Positions 17,984 to 26,679 of a stretch of 64,000 nucleotides of DNA are shown one piece after another. The stretch comes from an uncultured Carboxylicivirga sp. GTDB lineage: Bacteria > Bacteroidota > Bacteroidia > Bacteroidales > Marinilabiliaceae. A program made the position numbers and the translations under genes. The stretch lies in contig CANNEA010000002.1 of NCBI GenBank assembly GCA_947503525.1, forward strand, positions 806,001 to 870,000, in the 5' to 3' direction. The notes beneath the pieces are model-generated. The model was not told the origin of the DNA, did no database searches, and saw only the letters and a list, made by a program, of their open reading frames with translations. Every line of letters begins with the position of its first letter. Position 1 is the stretch's first letter.

Positions 17984-18595
17984 TTAATATCCGGCAGATT
18001 TTATCACCTCAATAATAGAAGGATAGGTATTTTTGATAACTTTTTCGAGTTGAATCACTGATAACCACTCTGCACTTACAATCTGTTCTTCCACTTGTGG
18101 ATTAGGCGTTTTGTTACCGTCATAAGTCATATGATACCAAGCTGTTTCCTTTAAAAAGTGAATGCCTTTTTGCACATAGGTATGGTATGTTGAACATAAA
18201 AAACGATCTGCTTTTAAATTATCAAGTCCGCATTCTTCTTCAACTTCTCTTAAGGCAGTTTGCTTAGGGCTTTCCCCTTTTTCGGTTTTCCCTTTGGGTA
18301 AATCATAAACCCCCAGGCGATGAATAACAAGAACATCTTCATCATGATTAACAACAAAACCTCCGGCAGCAGTAATAAAACGAAAGCACTTTTTTATAGC
18401 ACCCAACAAAAAATCTTTTGTTCTGCCATAAACAAAAGCAGTTTGTAGTTCATCTTTCGATTCAAAGTTTTGTATAAACTGGCTTAACTCGTGATGCGAC
18501 GTGTATTTGTGTATTGCATTAAAGTTAATGCTAAGGTCTTGTTCCAGAGAGTCAGTCAAAAAAAGTGTTCTATCCTTGAAAAAAACTTTATACAT
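17984..18595 (-). CDS. NUDIX hydrolase
   Basis: A 203-residue protein when started at ATG 18595 (MYKVFFKDRTLFL); the frame extends to 18631 but that would overlap the divergent pyrE start. The N-terminal 70 residues precede a NUDIX fold whose signature is clear: GKTEKGESPKQTALREVEEECGL, that is Gx5Ex7REUxEExGU, at about residues 115-137. NUDIX enzymes hydrolyse nucleoside diphosphates linked to another moiety; the substrate here cannot be read from sequence. In Bacteroidota this gene is commonly found divergent from pyrE, as here, with only seven bases between the start codons. Confidence 0.88.
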   Translation of the reverse strand: MYKVFFKDRTLFLTDSLEQDLSINFNAIHKYTSHHELSQFIQNFESKDELQTAFVYGRTKDFLLGAIKKCFRFITAAGGFVVNHDEDVLVIHRLGVYDLPKGKTEKGESPKQTALREVEEECGLDNLKADRFLCSTYHTYVQKGIHFLKETAWYHMTYDGNKTPNPQVEEQIVSAEWLSVIQLEKVIKNTYPSIIEVIKSAGY

Positions 18596-18598
18596 TTG
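18591..18598 (+). promoter_or_regulatory. Candidate -7 element of pyrE, possibly leaderless
   Basis: TACATTTG matches TAnnTTTG and ends four bases before the pyrE ATG. A transcript starting at the usual distance would begin at or next to the start codon. No well-spaced -33 TTG was found. Confidence 0.45.
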
Positions 18599-18602
18599 CG
18601 GC

Positions 18603-19235
18603 ATGGAAAAATTAGCAGAAATTGTAGCCAAACAGCTGTTGCAAATTAAGGCAATTAAGTTGCAACCTGCAAACCCGTTTACATGGGCTTCAGGATGGAA
18701 ATCTCCTATCTATTGTGATAACCGTAAAACACTTTCTTATCCGGAAGTACGCGATTTTATTAAGTTAGAATTTGCACGTCTTGTTTTGGAGAAGTATCCT
18801 GACGTGGATGTGGTAGCCGGTGTTGCGACAGGAGCCATTGCTCAGGGAGCATTGGTGTCTGATGCCATCAATAAACCATTTATCTATATTCGTGCAGCGG
18901 CCAAGTCACACGGGATGACAAACCTGATTGAAGGTGATTTAAAGCCGGGACAAAAAGTAGTGGTGATCGAAGATTTAATTTCTACAGGTGGAAGTAGTTT
19001 AAAAGCGGTAGATGCAATTCGTGAAGCAGGTGGTGAAGTACTGGGTATGTTGGCCATTTTTACGTATGGTTTTGGTGTTGCCACTGAAGCTTTTGAAAAA
19101 GCAAATGTGGAGTTAACCACTTTAAGTTCATACGAGCAGCTAATTCCTTTTGCAAGTGAATCTGGTTATGTAACTGCCGATGATGTAGCTACGCTTCAGG
19201 AATGGAGAAAAGATCCGGGAAGCTGGAAAAAGTAA
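18603..19235 (+). CDS. pyrE: Orotate phosphoribosyltransferase
   Basis: A 210-residue protein from ATG 18603 (MEKLAEIVAKQLL); the frame reads 34 codons further up through the NUDIX gene, which is not coding on this strand. It shows the substrate loop WKSPIYCDNRKTLSYP and the PRPP-binding motif VVVIEDLISTGGSS at about residues 119-132. It converts orotate and PRPP to orotidine 5'-phosphate in pyrimidine synthesis, in the cytoplasm. It is followed by a terminator and then by an SRPBCC-like gene, a neighbour also seen beside pyrE in other Bacteroidota. Confidence 0.96.
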   Translation: MEKLAEIVAKQLLQIKAIKLQPANPFTWASGWKSPIYCDNRKTLSYPEVRDFIKLEFARLVLEKYPDVDVVAGVATGAIAQGALVSDAINKPFIYIRAAAKSHGMTNLIEGDLKPGQKVVVIEDLISTGGSSLKAVDAIREAGGEVLGMLAIFTYGFGVATEAFEKANVELTTLSSYEQLIPFASESGYVTADDVATLQEWRKDPGSWKK

Positions 19236-19268
19236 GACAATAAGGCTCATAGCTTATTAAAAACATAT

Positions 19269-19316
19269 GGATCGCATCATTTACGCATGTAAATAAAGAT
19301 GCGATCCTTTCTTTCT
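19269..19316 (+). terminator. Terminator after pyrE
   Basis: A ten-bp stem (19269-19278 with 19298-19307) encloses a smaller stem TTTAC-gcat-GTAAA, and is followed by a T-rich tract. Confidence 0.75.
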
Positions 19317-19370
19317 TCTACCAACTGTGACTATTTCGATTATTATTGGAACTAACAAACTGTATTTTAT

Positions 19371-19778
19371 ATGACCAAATTTGAAAGCGATATTAAAAAG
19401 GCTCCTTACTCTTCAGAAACAATTTTTAATTTTTTGTCGGATTTCGATCATTTTGGGGAAGTTATTCCAAAGGATAAAATTAGCAATTGGCATTCAGAAG
19501 GTGATAGTTGCCGTTTTACGATCGATCCGGTAGGAGAAGTTGGATTAAGAATTATCGAAAAAGAGGAATTCGGAACGATTAAATATACAGCAGAAGGAAA
19601 AACACCTTTCAATTTCTTTCTATGGATTCAGTTAAAAGAAGTGGATGCTGACGATACCCGTATTAAGCTCACCATTAAGGCCGATATGAATCCAATGATT
19701 AAGATGATGGCAAGTAAGCCGGTTAAGAAATTTTTGGACGTACTTTCAGATGGTATAGCCAATCATAAGTATGAGTAA
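19371..19778 (+). CDS. SRPBCC (START-like) family protein
   Basis: A 135-residue protein with the pattern of the START/Bet v1-like fold: an N-terminal strand (KFESDIKKAPYSSETIFNFL), helix and DFDHFGEVIP, a run of antiparallel strands, and a long C-terminal helix (MIKMMASKPVKKFLDVLSDG). Family members bind hydrophobic ligands. Bacteroidota homologues sit next to pyrE, but no function is established. It is separated from pyrE by a terminator and converges on the DUF4202 gene. The ligand is unknown. Confidence 0.75.
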   Translation: MTKFESDIKKAPYSSETIFNFLSDFDHFGEVIPKDKISNWHSEGDSCRFTIDPVGEVGLRIIEKEEFGTIKYTAEGKTPFNFFLWIQLKEVDADDTRIKLTIKADMNPMIKMMASKPVKKFLDVLSDGIANHKYE

Positions 19779-19897
19779 ATTAACCATTAGTGGTTGCGTT
19801 TTAGCTCTTGATGAAGTGATGCTTACTTTGCTGCTTATATACTGAGTTAAGCAATCGCGATAAGTAAGGGATATGCTTCTTCTGACTTGGTATGAGT

Positions 19898-20500
19898 TTA
19901 AGACTTTTGTTCCAACGCTTTCAAAATCAATTTTAATAAATCCGGATCAATATTCAGTTGGAGTGCCGCTTCCTGGCCTTTCTTCGACATTTTGCCCCAT
20001 GTACGATGAATAATCCTCACTAATTTTGTTTTATCATCCTGATGTTTTTTAACAAAGTCGGAGATGTAATACTTTAAAAAAACCAGGCAGGCCACATCTT
20101 CAATTAATTGTGCACTAACATTAAGTTTGATGTGCTGTTTTGAAACAATTTGTTTTACTTCATTAATACTCTTTTCATCATAACCAACATGTTGCATTAT
20201 TTCAGCTGCCTTCCCGGCCTGATATTGATACAAATAGCCTCTCCAGTCATGATAGCCTTTACGTCCTACCGGATAATCATTTCTTGGAATATCCCAGCGA
20301 TAAAGATGCTGGCAGCGTGCAGCTAATAATTCAAGCTCGGTGGCGCCGGGCTTAAAACTTAATAATTCCTCTACCATTCTGATAGAGTACAAATACTCTT
20401 TGGGATAGGATTTACCTTCGACCTTTTCAATATTGGTTTCGACTTGATAGGCTTTATCTATTAATAGGATTGCACTTTGATAGAGTGAGGTTAACGTCAT
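19898..20500 (-). CDS. DUF4202 domain protein
   Basis: A 200-residue, largely helical protein that fits DUF4202. The conserved block is ARCQHLYRWDIPRNDYPVGR followed by GYHDWR (about residues 62-87), and there is a second histidine in SKQHIKL (about 124). The spaced histidines suggest a metal site, which is inference. The C-terminal part (FVKKHQDDKTKLVRIIHRTWGKMSKKGQ) is also typical. No function has been established that I know of. It lies 48 bases downstream of birA in the same direction with no terminator between, so they are probably one transcript. Confidence 0.8.
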   Translation of the reverse strand: MTLTSLYQSAILLIDKAYQVETNIEKVEGKSYPKEYLYSIRMVEELLSFKPGATELELLAARCQHLYRWDIPRNDYPVGRKGYHDWRGYLYQYQAGKAAEIMQHVGYDEKSINEVKQIVSKQHIKLNVSAQLIEDVACLVFLKYYISDFVKKHQDDKTKLVRIIHRTWGKMSKKGQEAALQLNIDPDLLKLILKALEQKS

Positions 20501-20548
20501 GTTAATAGGTTTTAGTTATAACCACCGGAAATGTACTTTGTGTTTATC

Positions 20549-21295
20549 TTATTCTTTTAGAAACTCCAACTCTTTAAATGCATATTCTCGGTACTGGCCT
20601 TCATCATCCTTAAGAGTGAGCATCCCCAATTCATTAACGCCTTTAATGGATGCCCTGAATATTCCATCCTCATCCTTAAATGGATGCTTGCCAATGTTAC
20701 GATATAAAAGTCCGAAATAGCTCTTATTTATTTCATCTTCATTTTCTTCCTGAAGTTGCTTGTATCGCTTTTGGAGATGTTTTATTAAGCTGCTTTTTAC
20801 TTTTTCTAAATCATAATCAAATTGGCCAAGTTGCTTTAAGGAAATGGGATTTGGTGCATCCGACACAAATTCTGTTTGATTTACATTTAATCCTATACCC
20901 ACAATGCAATAGTCGATATGTGGGCCCATAATCGAGTTTTCAATTAAGATACCGGCCACTTTTTTATCTCCAATATAAATATCATTCGGCCATTTGATGG
21001 TAATACCACAAAGAAATTCTCTAATAGTATCAATCAAGGCTAAGGATACCATTTTGGAGATATAAAACTGATTGGCAGGTTCTATAAAATGAGGTCGAAG
21101 CAAAAGACTTAGTGTTAAATTCTTATCTTTTTCACTTTCCCAGGAGTTTCCGGCTTGTCCTTTACCGGCGTTCTGGTAATTTGTGATCACAACAGTGCCT
21201 TCTTTGAATTGTTTTTGTTTAAGAAGCCGTTTTAATTCTTCATTCGTCGATGCTAAATTGTCGTATTGGATATATTGAGGTGTAAATGATGTCAT
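20549..21295 (-). CDS. birA: Biotin--[acetyl-CoA-carboxylase] ligase
   Basis: A 248-residue protein consisting of the ligase domain only, without the N-terminal DNA-binding domain of E. coli BirA, so it should not act as a repressor. Motifs are the biotin/ATP loop TNYQNAGKGQAGNSWES (about 38-54), KWPNDIYIGDKKVAGIL (about 99-115) and GIGLNVNQT. It joins biotin to the carrier protein of carboxylases through biotinyl-AMP. It is divergent from rsfS and precedes the DUF4202 gene. Confidence 0.93.
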   Translation of the reverse strand: MTSFTPQYIQYDNLASTNEELKRLLKQKQFKEGTVVITNYQNAGKGQAGNSWESEKDKNLTLSLLLRPHFIEPANQFYISKMVSLALIDTIREFLCGITIKWPNDIYIGDKKVAGILIENSIMGPHIDYCIVGIGLNVNQTEFVSDAPNPISLKQLGQFDYDLEKVKSSLIKHLQKRYKQLQEENEDEINKSYFGLLYRNIGKHPFKDEDGIFRASIKGVNELGMLTLKDDEGQYREYAFKELEFLKE

Positions 21296-21381
21296 GTTTA
21301 CAGTCTTTGTGCTATTATGTCAGTTCTATTCTCAACTTTTTCTATTGGCAAAAATACATGATTATATCTATCTAAAAGTAC

Positions 21382-21389
21382 TATCTTTG
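21382..21389 (+). promoter_or_regulatory. Candidate -7 element upstream of rsfS-ftsH
   Basis: TATCTTTG matches TAnnTTTG. It would give a leader of about 110 bases. No -33 TTG lies at the standard spacing. Confidence 0.35.
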
Positions 21390-21505
21390 AGAGATTATAA
21401 AAATCTGATTTAAGTCTAATCTTCTACTTGCTATTGTGTTAGGATGATAGACGACAATAATCATATCTATTTGAACTAATAAATTATAAAGCAATTAGCG
21501 GCTTA

Positions 21506-21883
21506 ATGGGCATGAAGGAAGAAACAATTACTGCCAAACAATTAGTTAACACCATTGTTGAAGGAATACAAGAGAAGAAGGGCATAAATATTGCTATACT
21601 TGATCTCGCTGAGTTAGATAACACCATTTGTCAGTATTTTATAATCTGCGATGGAGATAGTAACACACATGTAGATGCTATCGCTAATTCTGTAATTGAT
21701 TATGTGCGAGAAAAATTGGAAGATAAACCGAATCACTCTGAGGGTTTCGCTAATGCCGAATGGATTTTACTGGATTACTTCGATGTAGTTGTTCATGTTT
21801 TCCAACGAGATCAGCGAAGTTTTTACAATTTGGAAGGTTTATGGGCAGATGCTAAGCGCACTGACATTAAAAATTTGTTTTAA
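21506..21883 (+). CDS. rsfS: Ribosomal silencing factor RsfS
   Basis: A 125-residue protein of the RsfS/Iojap family. It has the NIAILDLAELDNTICQYFIICDG segment (about residues 29-51) and the EGFANAEWILLDYFDVVVHVF segment (about 78-98). It binds ribosomal protein L14 and blocks subunit joining when nutrients are short. A second ATG at 21512 is equally usable. ftsH follows 18 bases downstream, an arrangement common in Bacteroidota. Confidence 0.93.
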   Translation: MGMKEETITAKQLVNTIVEGIQEKKGINIAILDLAELDNTICQYFIICDGDSNTHVDAIANSVIDYVREKLEDKPNHSEGFANAEWILLDYFDVVVHVFQRDQRSFYNLEGLWADAKRTDIKNLF

Positions 21884-21901
21884 AATTAGATGTAAATTCA
21901 T

Positions 21902-23968
21902 ATGATAAACGATAAACCGAATAGTCAGGGAAACGACAAGGAAAAATCGAAATTGCCTAAATTCAATATGTATTGGGCATACGGTTTAATTGCAATTGCC
22001 CTGCTGCTGGTTAGTAGAATGGATTTTGGGCAAGGACCGCACAATATTTCATATAGCGCGTTCAAAAAAGAAATACTCCAAAGTGGCGATATTGATAAGA
22101 TTGTGGTGATACGAAATGAAGGTGTTGCAGAAATCACCATTGTTGAAGCCAAACTGGATGAATATAAAGATTTGTTTAATGAGAATTTGACTAATTCTGC
22201 ACCTCCGACAGCAGGTCCTCATTTTACATTTAATATTCCTTCTATCGACATGTTCGAGGAAGCCAGAATGAAAGCTGAAGAAAATCTTGGGATGAGTATT
22301 CCTGTTGAATACGAATCCAGAACAGATTTCTTTGGGGAATTTTTCACCATGATGTGGCCTCTATTGTTATTGGTTGCCATATGGATATTTATTTTTCGAA
22401 GAATGGGGTCACAAGGTGGCGGCGGTGGTGCCGGTAATATTTTTAATGTAGGTAAGTCGCGAGCTAAAATGTTCGATAAGGAAGCCGACATTAATGTTAA
22501 TTTTAAAGATGTTGCCGGATTAGTCGAAGCAAAAACGGAATTGGAAGAAATCGTTGAATTTCTTAAACGTCCTGAAAAATATACCGAGCTGGGTGGTAAA
22601 ATTCCTAAGGGAGCTTTATTAGTAGGCCCTCCTGGAACTGGTAAAACATTATTAGCAAAAGCAGTTGCCGGTGAAGCCAATGTGCCATTCTTTAGTATGT
22701 CAGGTTCCGACTTTGTTGAGATGTTTGTTGGCGTTGGTGCTAGTCGTGTTCGCGACTTGTTCAAGAAAGCCAAGGAAAAGTCTCCATGTATTGTATTTAT
22801 TGATGAGATAGATGCCATTGGGCGCGCCAGAGGTAAAAGTCCTAATATGGGCTCGAATGATGAGCGTGAAAATACGCTTAATCAGCTATTAACTGAGATG
22901 GATGGTTTTGGAACAAATAGTGGTGTTATTATATTAGCCGCAACCAACCGTGCAGATATCTTGGATCGTGCTTTGATGCGTGCAGGTCGATTTGATCGTC
23001 AGATTCATGTTGAATTACCGGACTTGAAGGAGCGTAAAGCCATTTTTGAAGTACACCTTCGTCCATTGCGCTTAAGTGAGGATGTGGAGAGTAAGTTTTT
23101 GGCCAAGCAAACACCGGGTTTTTCTGGAGCAGATATAGCCAATGTTTGTAACGAGGCTGCGCTTATTGCTGCTCGTAATGACAAGAAAATTGTGGAAAAA
23201 GAAGATTTCTTGAGTGCAGTTGATCGTATTGTTGGTGGACTTGAGAAAAAGAATAAAATTATATCTAAAGATGAGCGAACAGCTGTAGCCTATCATGAGG
23301 CCGGTCATGCTACCATAAGTTGGTTGCTTGAGTATGCGCATCCTTTGGTTAAAGTGACCATAGTTCCGCGAGGGAAAGCGCTAGGCGCTGCATGGTATTT
23401 ACCTGAAGAACGTCAGTTAACCACAACAGAGCAAATTTTGGATGAAATGTGTTCTGCACTTGGAGGTCGTGCGGCTGAAGAAGTCATGTTTGGTAAAATA
23501 AGTACAGGGGCACTTAATGACTTGGAGAAAGTGACTAAGCAGGCTTATGCTATTGTATCCTACTACGGTATGAGCGAAAAAGTAGGTCATAAGAGTTATT
23601 TCGATTCATCGGGTCAATCAGAGTATTCATTCGGTAAGCCTTATAGCGAAAAGACATCCGAATTAATTGATGAGGAAGTAGATCGAATTATTGCTGAACA
23701 ATACGCTCGTGCTAAACAGATATTGGTTGATAACCATGAGAAGCACTCGAAATTAGCTGAGATATTATTGGATAGAGAAGTGATTTTTAGCGAAGATTTG
23801 GAAAAATTGTTTGGTAAACGCAAGATTGCAGCTCATGTGATCGAAGAAGATGATGATGAAGTAGTAGTAGAGGAACAAGCAGAAGTGGTTTCGGATACTG
23901 ATACTACAGATAGCACTGAGAATGATTCCTTGGAGTCATCAGAACCAGAAGTGAAGGATGAGAAGTAA
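21902..23968 (+). CDS. ftsH: ATP-dependent zinc metalloprotease FtsH
   Basis: A 688-residue membrane AAA+ protease. Two transmembrane helices (about 23-42 and 147-165) enclose a periplasmic domain. The Walker A motif GPPGTGKT begins at residue 242, Walker B is [14 protein letters not shown], the second region of homology follows, and the zinc site HEAGH is at 465-469. The C-terminal 45 residues are very acidic and of low complexity. It degrades unassembled membrane proteins and short-lived cytosolic regulators. The neighbours rsfS upstream and cdsA-psd downstream are the common Bacteroidota order, but a terminator separates ftsH from cdsA. Confidence 0.97.
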   Translation: MINDKPNSQGNDKEKSKLPKFNMYWAYGLIAIALLLVSRMDFGQGPHNISYSAFKKEILQSGDIDKIVVIRNEGVAEITIVEAKLDEYKDLFNENLTNSAPPTAGPHFTFNIPSIDMFEEARMKAEENLGMSIPVEYESRTDFFGEFFTMMWPLLLLVAIWIFIFRRMGSQGGGGGAGNIFNVGKSRAKMFDKEADINVNFKDVAGLVEAKTELEEIVEFLKRPEKYTELGGKIPKGALLVGPPGTGKTLLAKAVAGEANVPFFSMSGSDFVEMFVGVGASRVRDLFKKAKEKSPCIVFIDEIDAIGRARGKSPNMGSNDERENTLNQLLTEMDGFGTNSGVIILAATNRADILDRALMRAGRFDRQIHVELPDLKERKAIFEVHLRPLRLSEDVESKFLAKQTPGFSGADIANVCNEAALIAARNDKKIVEKEDFLSAVDRIVGGLEKKNKIISKDERTAVAYHEAGHATISWLLEYAHPLVKVTIVPRGKALGAAWYLPEERQLTTTEQILDEMCSALGGRAAEEVMFGKISTGALNDLEKVTKQAYAIVSYYGMSEKVGHKSYFDSSGQSEYSFGKPYSEKTSELIDEEVDRIIAEQYARAKQILVDNHEKHSKLAEILLDREVIFSEDLEKLFGKRKIAAHVIEEDDDEVVVEEQAEVVSDTDTTDSTENDSLESSEPEVKDEK

Positions 23969-24037
23969 ATTCTTTCGATAAAAATACGGGCTGTAAGAAG
24001 TGGAATAATCCCACTCTGAACCGTAAATAATATTATT

Positions 24038-24075
24038 AACGTACCGATCTTTTATAAGATCGGTACGTTTGTTTT
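24038..24075 (+). terminator. Terminator after ftsH
   Basis: A 14-bp perfect stem (24038-24051 with 24056-24069), a four-base loop and a T-rich tail. Confidence 0.85.
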
Positions 24076-24145
24076 GTTAGCTAATTAATAAAGATTTTGT
24101 AACAGTGGATGTTAAGTGATAATTTTCTATTTCAATAGGATATAT

Positions 24146-24153
24146 TAACTTTG
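24146..24153 (+). promoter_or_regulatory. Candidate -7 element of cdsA-psd
   Basis: TAACTTTG matches TAnnTTTG, 18 bases before the cdsA ATG and directly after the ftsH terminator. No clear -33 TTG. Confidence 0.5.
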
Positions 24154-24171
24154 CAGCACTAAAAAAGCTAG

Positions 24172-24981
24172 ATGAGTAATTTTGTAAAACGCGCCTTAAC
24201 AGGACTTCTTTTTGTGAGCACTGTAGTAGGTTCCATTCTTTATCATCCAATCCTGTTCTTTCTGGTTTGTTTATTGGTGGCTGTGATTGGCATGATTGAA
24301 ATGAAACGGCTATTGGAAAGAAAATACGACAGGGTAAATCTTATCGCTTCTTTATTGCTTGGTTTAACTTTTCAAGTATTAGTTTTTTTAGATACTCAGG
24401 ATATAGTTGATTCTCGTTGGTATGTGTTATTAATGCCAATAATTTGGATTCCCTTTGTTCATGAGTTGTTTAAAGGAGGTGAAAACCCTTTTCAACGTAT
24501 TGGACTCACCTTATTAGTTCCTATTTATGTATCTCTGCCGCTTACATTTTTATATTTAATGGGGTGGATGGAAGGAAGCTTTAATGGCTATTATTTACTT
24601 GGATTTTTCTCGTTGGTATGGTGCAATGACACCGGGGCTTATTTAGTGGGTGTAACCATGGGTAAACATAAATTGTACGAACGAATCTCTCCTAAAAAAA
24701 CCTGGGAAGGATTTATTGGAGGCGTTTTGTTTACTTTTTTAGCAGCATATATTATCTTTAAATTAACCTTATTAGCTAGTCTCGAAGTTTGGATGGCCGC
24801 AGGATTTTTGGTGTCAACCTTTGGAACTTTGGGTGATTTAATCGAATCGATGCTTAAGCGAAATGTTAATATAAAAGATTCAGGAAGTATATTGCCGGGT
24901 CACGGTGGTATACTCGATCGCTTTGATGCGGTTCTGTTTGCGGCGCCAATGGTGTTTGCTTTATTTGTATTGTTTGGATAA
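24172..24981 (+). CDS. cdsA: Phosphatidate cytidylyltransferase
   Basis: A 269-residue membrane protein with about eight hydrophobic segments. The CDP-alcohol signature of CdsA lies near the C-terminus: ESMLKRNVNIKDSG, then LPGHGGILDRFDA (about residues 225-253). It makes CDP-diacylglycerol from phosphatidic acid and CTP, the branch point of phospholipid synthesis. psd follows 16 bases downstream, so CDP-DAG production and the final step of phosphatidylethanolamine synthesis are co-transcribed. Confidence 0.95.
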   Translation: MSNFVKRALTGLLFVSTVVGSILYHPILFFLVCLLVAVIGMIEMKRLLERKYDRVNLIASLLLGLTFQVLVFLDTQDIVDSRWYVLLMPIIWIPFVHELFKGGENPFQRIGLTLLVPIYVSLPLTFLYLMGWMEGSFNGYYLLGFFSLVWCNDTGAYLVGVTMGKHKLYERISPKKTWEGFIGGVLFTFLAAYIIFKLTLLASLEVWMAAGFLVSTFGTLGDLIESMLKRNVNIKDSGSILPGHGGILDRFDAVLFAAPMVFALFVLFG

Positions 24982-24997
24982 TAATTAAATTTATAAA

Positions 24998-25651
24998 ATG
25001 ACTATTCATAAAGAAGGTTTCTCAACGTTATTCGTGGTGCTGTTTGTGCTGCTTGCTTTAAATTTTGGATTATATTTTTTAGCAGGTATTGAGGTGACCA
25101 AATATTTCACTTTAGTTTCGATAATCGTTTATTTCTTGGTGCTTAATTTTTTCCGTAATCCTAAGCGCGATGCAATTCGTCAGGATGGAGCTGTTATTTC
25201 ACCGGCTGATGGTAAAATTGTTGCCATCGAAGAAGTTGAAGAAGACGAATTCTTAAAGACAAAGTGCATACAGGTATCGGTGTTTATGTCGGTGTTTAAT
25301 GTACACATCAACTGGTTCCCGATTAAAGGAGTGGTAAAATATTTCAGACATCATAATGGGCGATTTATGGCGGCCTACCTTCCAAAGTCATCTACTGAAA
25401 ACGAACGTACTACCGTTGTGGTTGAAAATAGTGATGGCAAACAAATCTTATTACGTCAGGTTGCTGGCGCCATGGCCCGAAGAATTGTTTGTTATGCCGA
25501 GGAAGAGAGTCCTGTGAAACAAGGAGATCAGATGGGTTTTATTAAATTTGGATCAAGAGTAGATTTATATTTTCCTCTGGGTTCTCAAATCGATGTTAAG
25601 TTGGATCAAAAAGTTACCGGACGTCAAACCATCCTTGGTTGGTTAAAGTAA
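24998..25651 (+). CDS. psd: Phosphatidylserine decarboxylase (short, archaeal type)
   Basis: A 217-residue protein of the short Psd subfamily. Two N-terminal hydrophobic segments (about 8-28 and 33-50) are followed by the catalytic region: SPADGKIVAIEEV, then FMSVFNVHINWFPI, and near the C-terminus IKFGSRVDLYFP. The Gly-Ser bond in that last motif is the expected self-cleavage point that makes the pyruvoyl group. It decarboxylates phosphatidylserine to phosphatidylethanolamine. A strong terminator follows. Confidence 0.94.
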   Translation: MTIHKEGFSTLFVVLFVLLALNFGLYFLAGIEVTKYFTLVSIIVYFLVLNFFRNPKRDAIRQDGAVISPADGKIVAIEEVEEDEFLKTKCIQVSVFMSVFNVHINWFPIKGVVKYFRHHNGRFMAAYLPKSSTENERTTVVVENSDGKQILLRQVAGAMARRIVCYAEEESPVKQGDQMGFIKFGSRVDLYFPLGSQIDVKLDQKVTGRQTILGWLK

Positions 25652-25675
25652 TTTTCATTAAAAATATAGTATTAA

Positions 25676-25704
25676 GGGGCTGCTAATAAGCAGCCCCTTT
25701 TTTT
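25676..25704 (+). terminator. Terminator after psd
   Basis: A GC-rich 8-bp perfect stem (25676-25683 with 25690-25697) followed by seven T residues. Confidence 0.9.
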
Positions 25705-25895
25705 ATGACTTTACTAAACCTTAAAATTCCTTAAAACTAATGTGTGGGTTTTTTGTTATTAAAAAAGCTTGAGCAAATATCGCCGGGCATAAAAAAATGT
25801 AAGTAACAAAACAATAGGAGCATAAATATTAAAAGAATTAAAGGTGGTTTAATACTTTTTTATATTTTTAGCAGCTCGAAACACTAGTAATTTAT

Positions 25896-26657
25896 ATGAG
25901 AAAGCTAATTATAGTATTGTCTTTCAGTGTGATGGTTCTGAATATGTGGGGGGAAGAGACAAAAAAAATTGGTGTAATAGAACATTTAGATGAATATGTT
26001 CCCAAGGATATTGAATTGGTTGATATCAAAGGAGACACGATTCAGTTGGGTAGTTTATTCACTAAGCCGACTGTATTCAATTTTGTTTATTACCGTTGTC
26101 CTGGTATTTGCACGCCATTGATGGATGGAGTAACTGAGGTTGTTAACATGTCGGAAATGGATTTGGGTAAAGATTACCAAATTGTTACCGTAAGCTTTGA
26201 TTATACCGAAGGTTATGATTTAGCTTTAAAAAAGCGCAATAACTACTCTATGCTTGTCGAAAAAGAAGGCATGGAGGATGGCTGGCTGTTTTTTACAGCA
26301 GACAGTTTAAATGTAAGTCGTTTAACCAATGCACTTGGTTTTAGTTATAAACGTACTGGCAATGACTTTATTCACACAGCAGGTTTAATCCTTATTAGCC
26401 CTGAAGGAAAAATTACACGTTATTTAAATGGAACTTATTTTTTGCCATTTGAATTTAAATTGGCAGTTATTGAGGCGTCCAAGGGTATTCCGGGACCAAC
26501 GGTAAATCGCATTCTTCAATTCTGTTACAGTTACGATCCGGTTGGACAATCATACGTTCTTAATATCACAAAGGTGTCGGGTATTTTAATATTGGTAATA
26601 GCAGGTTTGGTTTTACTGGTGCTAACTGTTAAACCCAAACGCAAACAAAAAGTATAA
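25896..26657 (+). CDS. SCO1/SenC family copper chaperone
   Basis: A 253-residue thioredoxin-fold protein. A signal sequence or anchor (residues 1-20) and a C-terminal transmembrane helix (about 228-247) place the domain in the periplasm. The copper ligands are recognisable: YRCPGIC with Cys68 and Cys72, and His160 in FIHTAGLIL. SCO proteins help build the CuA centre of cytochrome oxidase subunit II. It is the first gene of a tight operon (gaps of 22, 11, 10 and 3 bases, then a one-base overlap, then 19 bases) that includes a CuA-bearing subunit II, which fits that role. Confidence 0.9.
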   Translation: MRKLIIVLSFSVMVLNMWGEETKKIGVIEHLDEYVPKDIELVDIKGDTIQLGSLFTKPTVFNFVYYRCPGICTPLMDGVTEVVNMSEMDLGKDYQIVTVSFDYTEGYDLALKKRNNYSMLVEKEGMEDGWLFFTADSLNVSRLTNALGFSYKRTGNDFIHTAGLILISPEGKITRYLNGTYFLPFEFKLAVIEASKGIPGPTVNRILQFCYSYDPVGQSYVLNITKVSGILILVIAGLVLLVLTVKPKRKQKV

Positions 26658-26679
26658 AATAAAAATCAATCATTAGTAT

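Noticed and set aside
18501-18602. 34-codon N-terminal extension of pyrE
   Set aside because: It reads through the NUDIX gene on the other strand and has no family match; the family start is the ATG at 18603.
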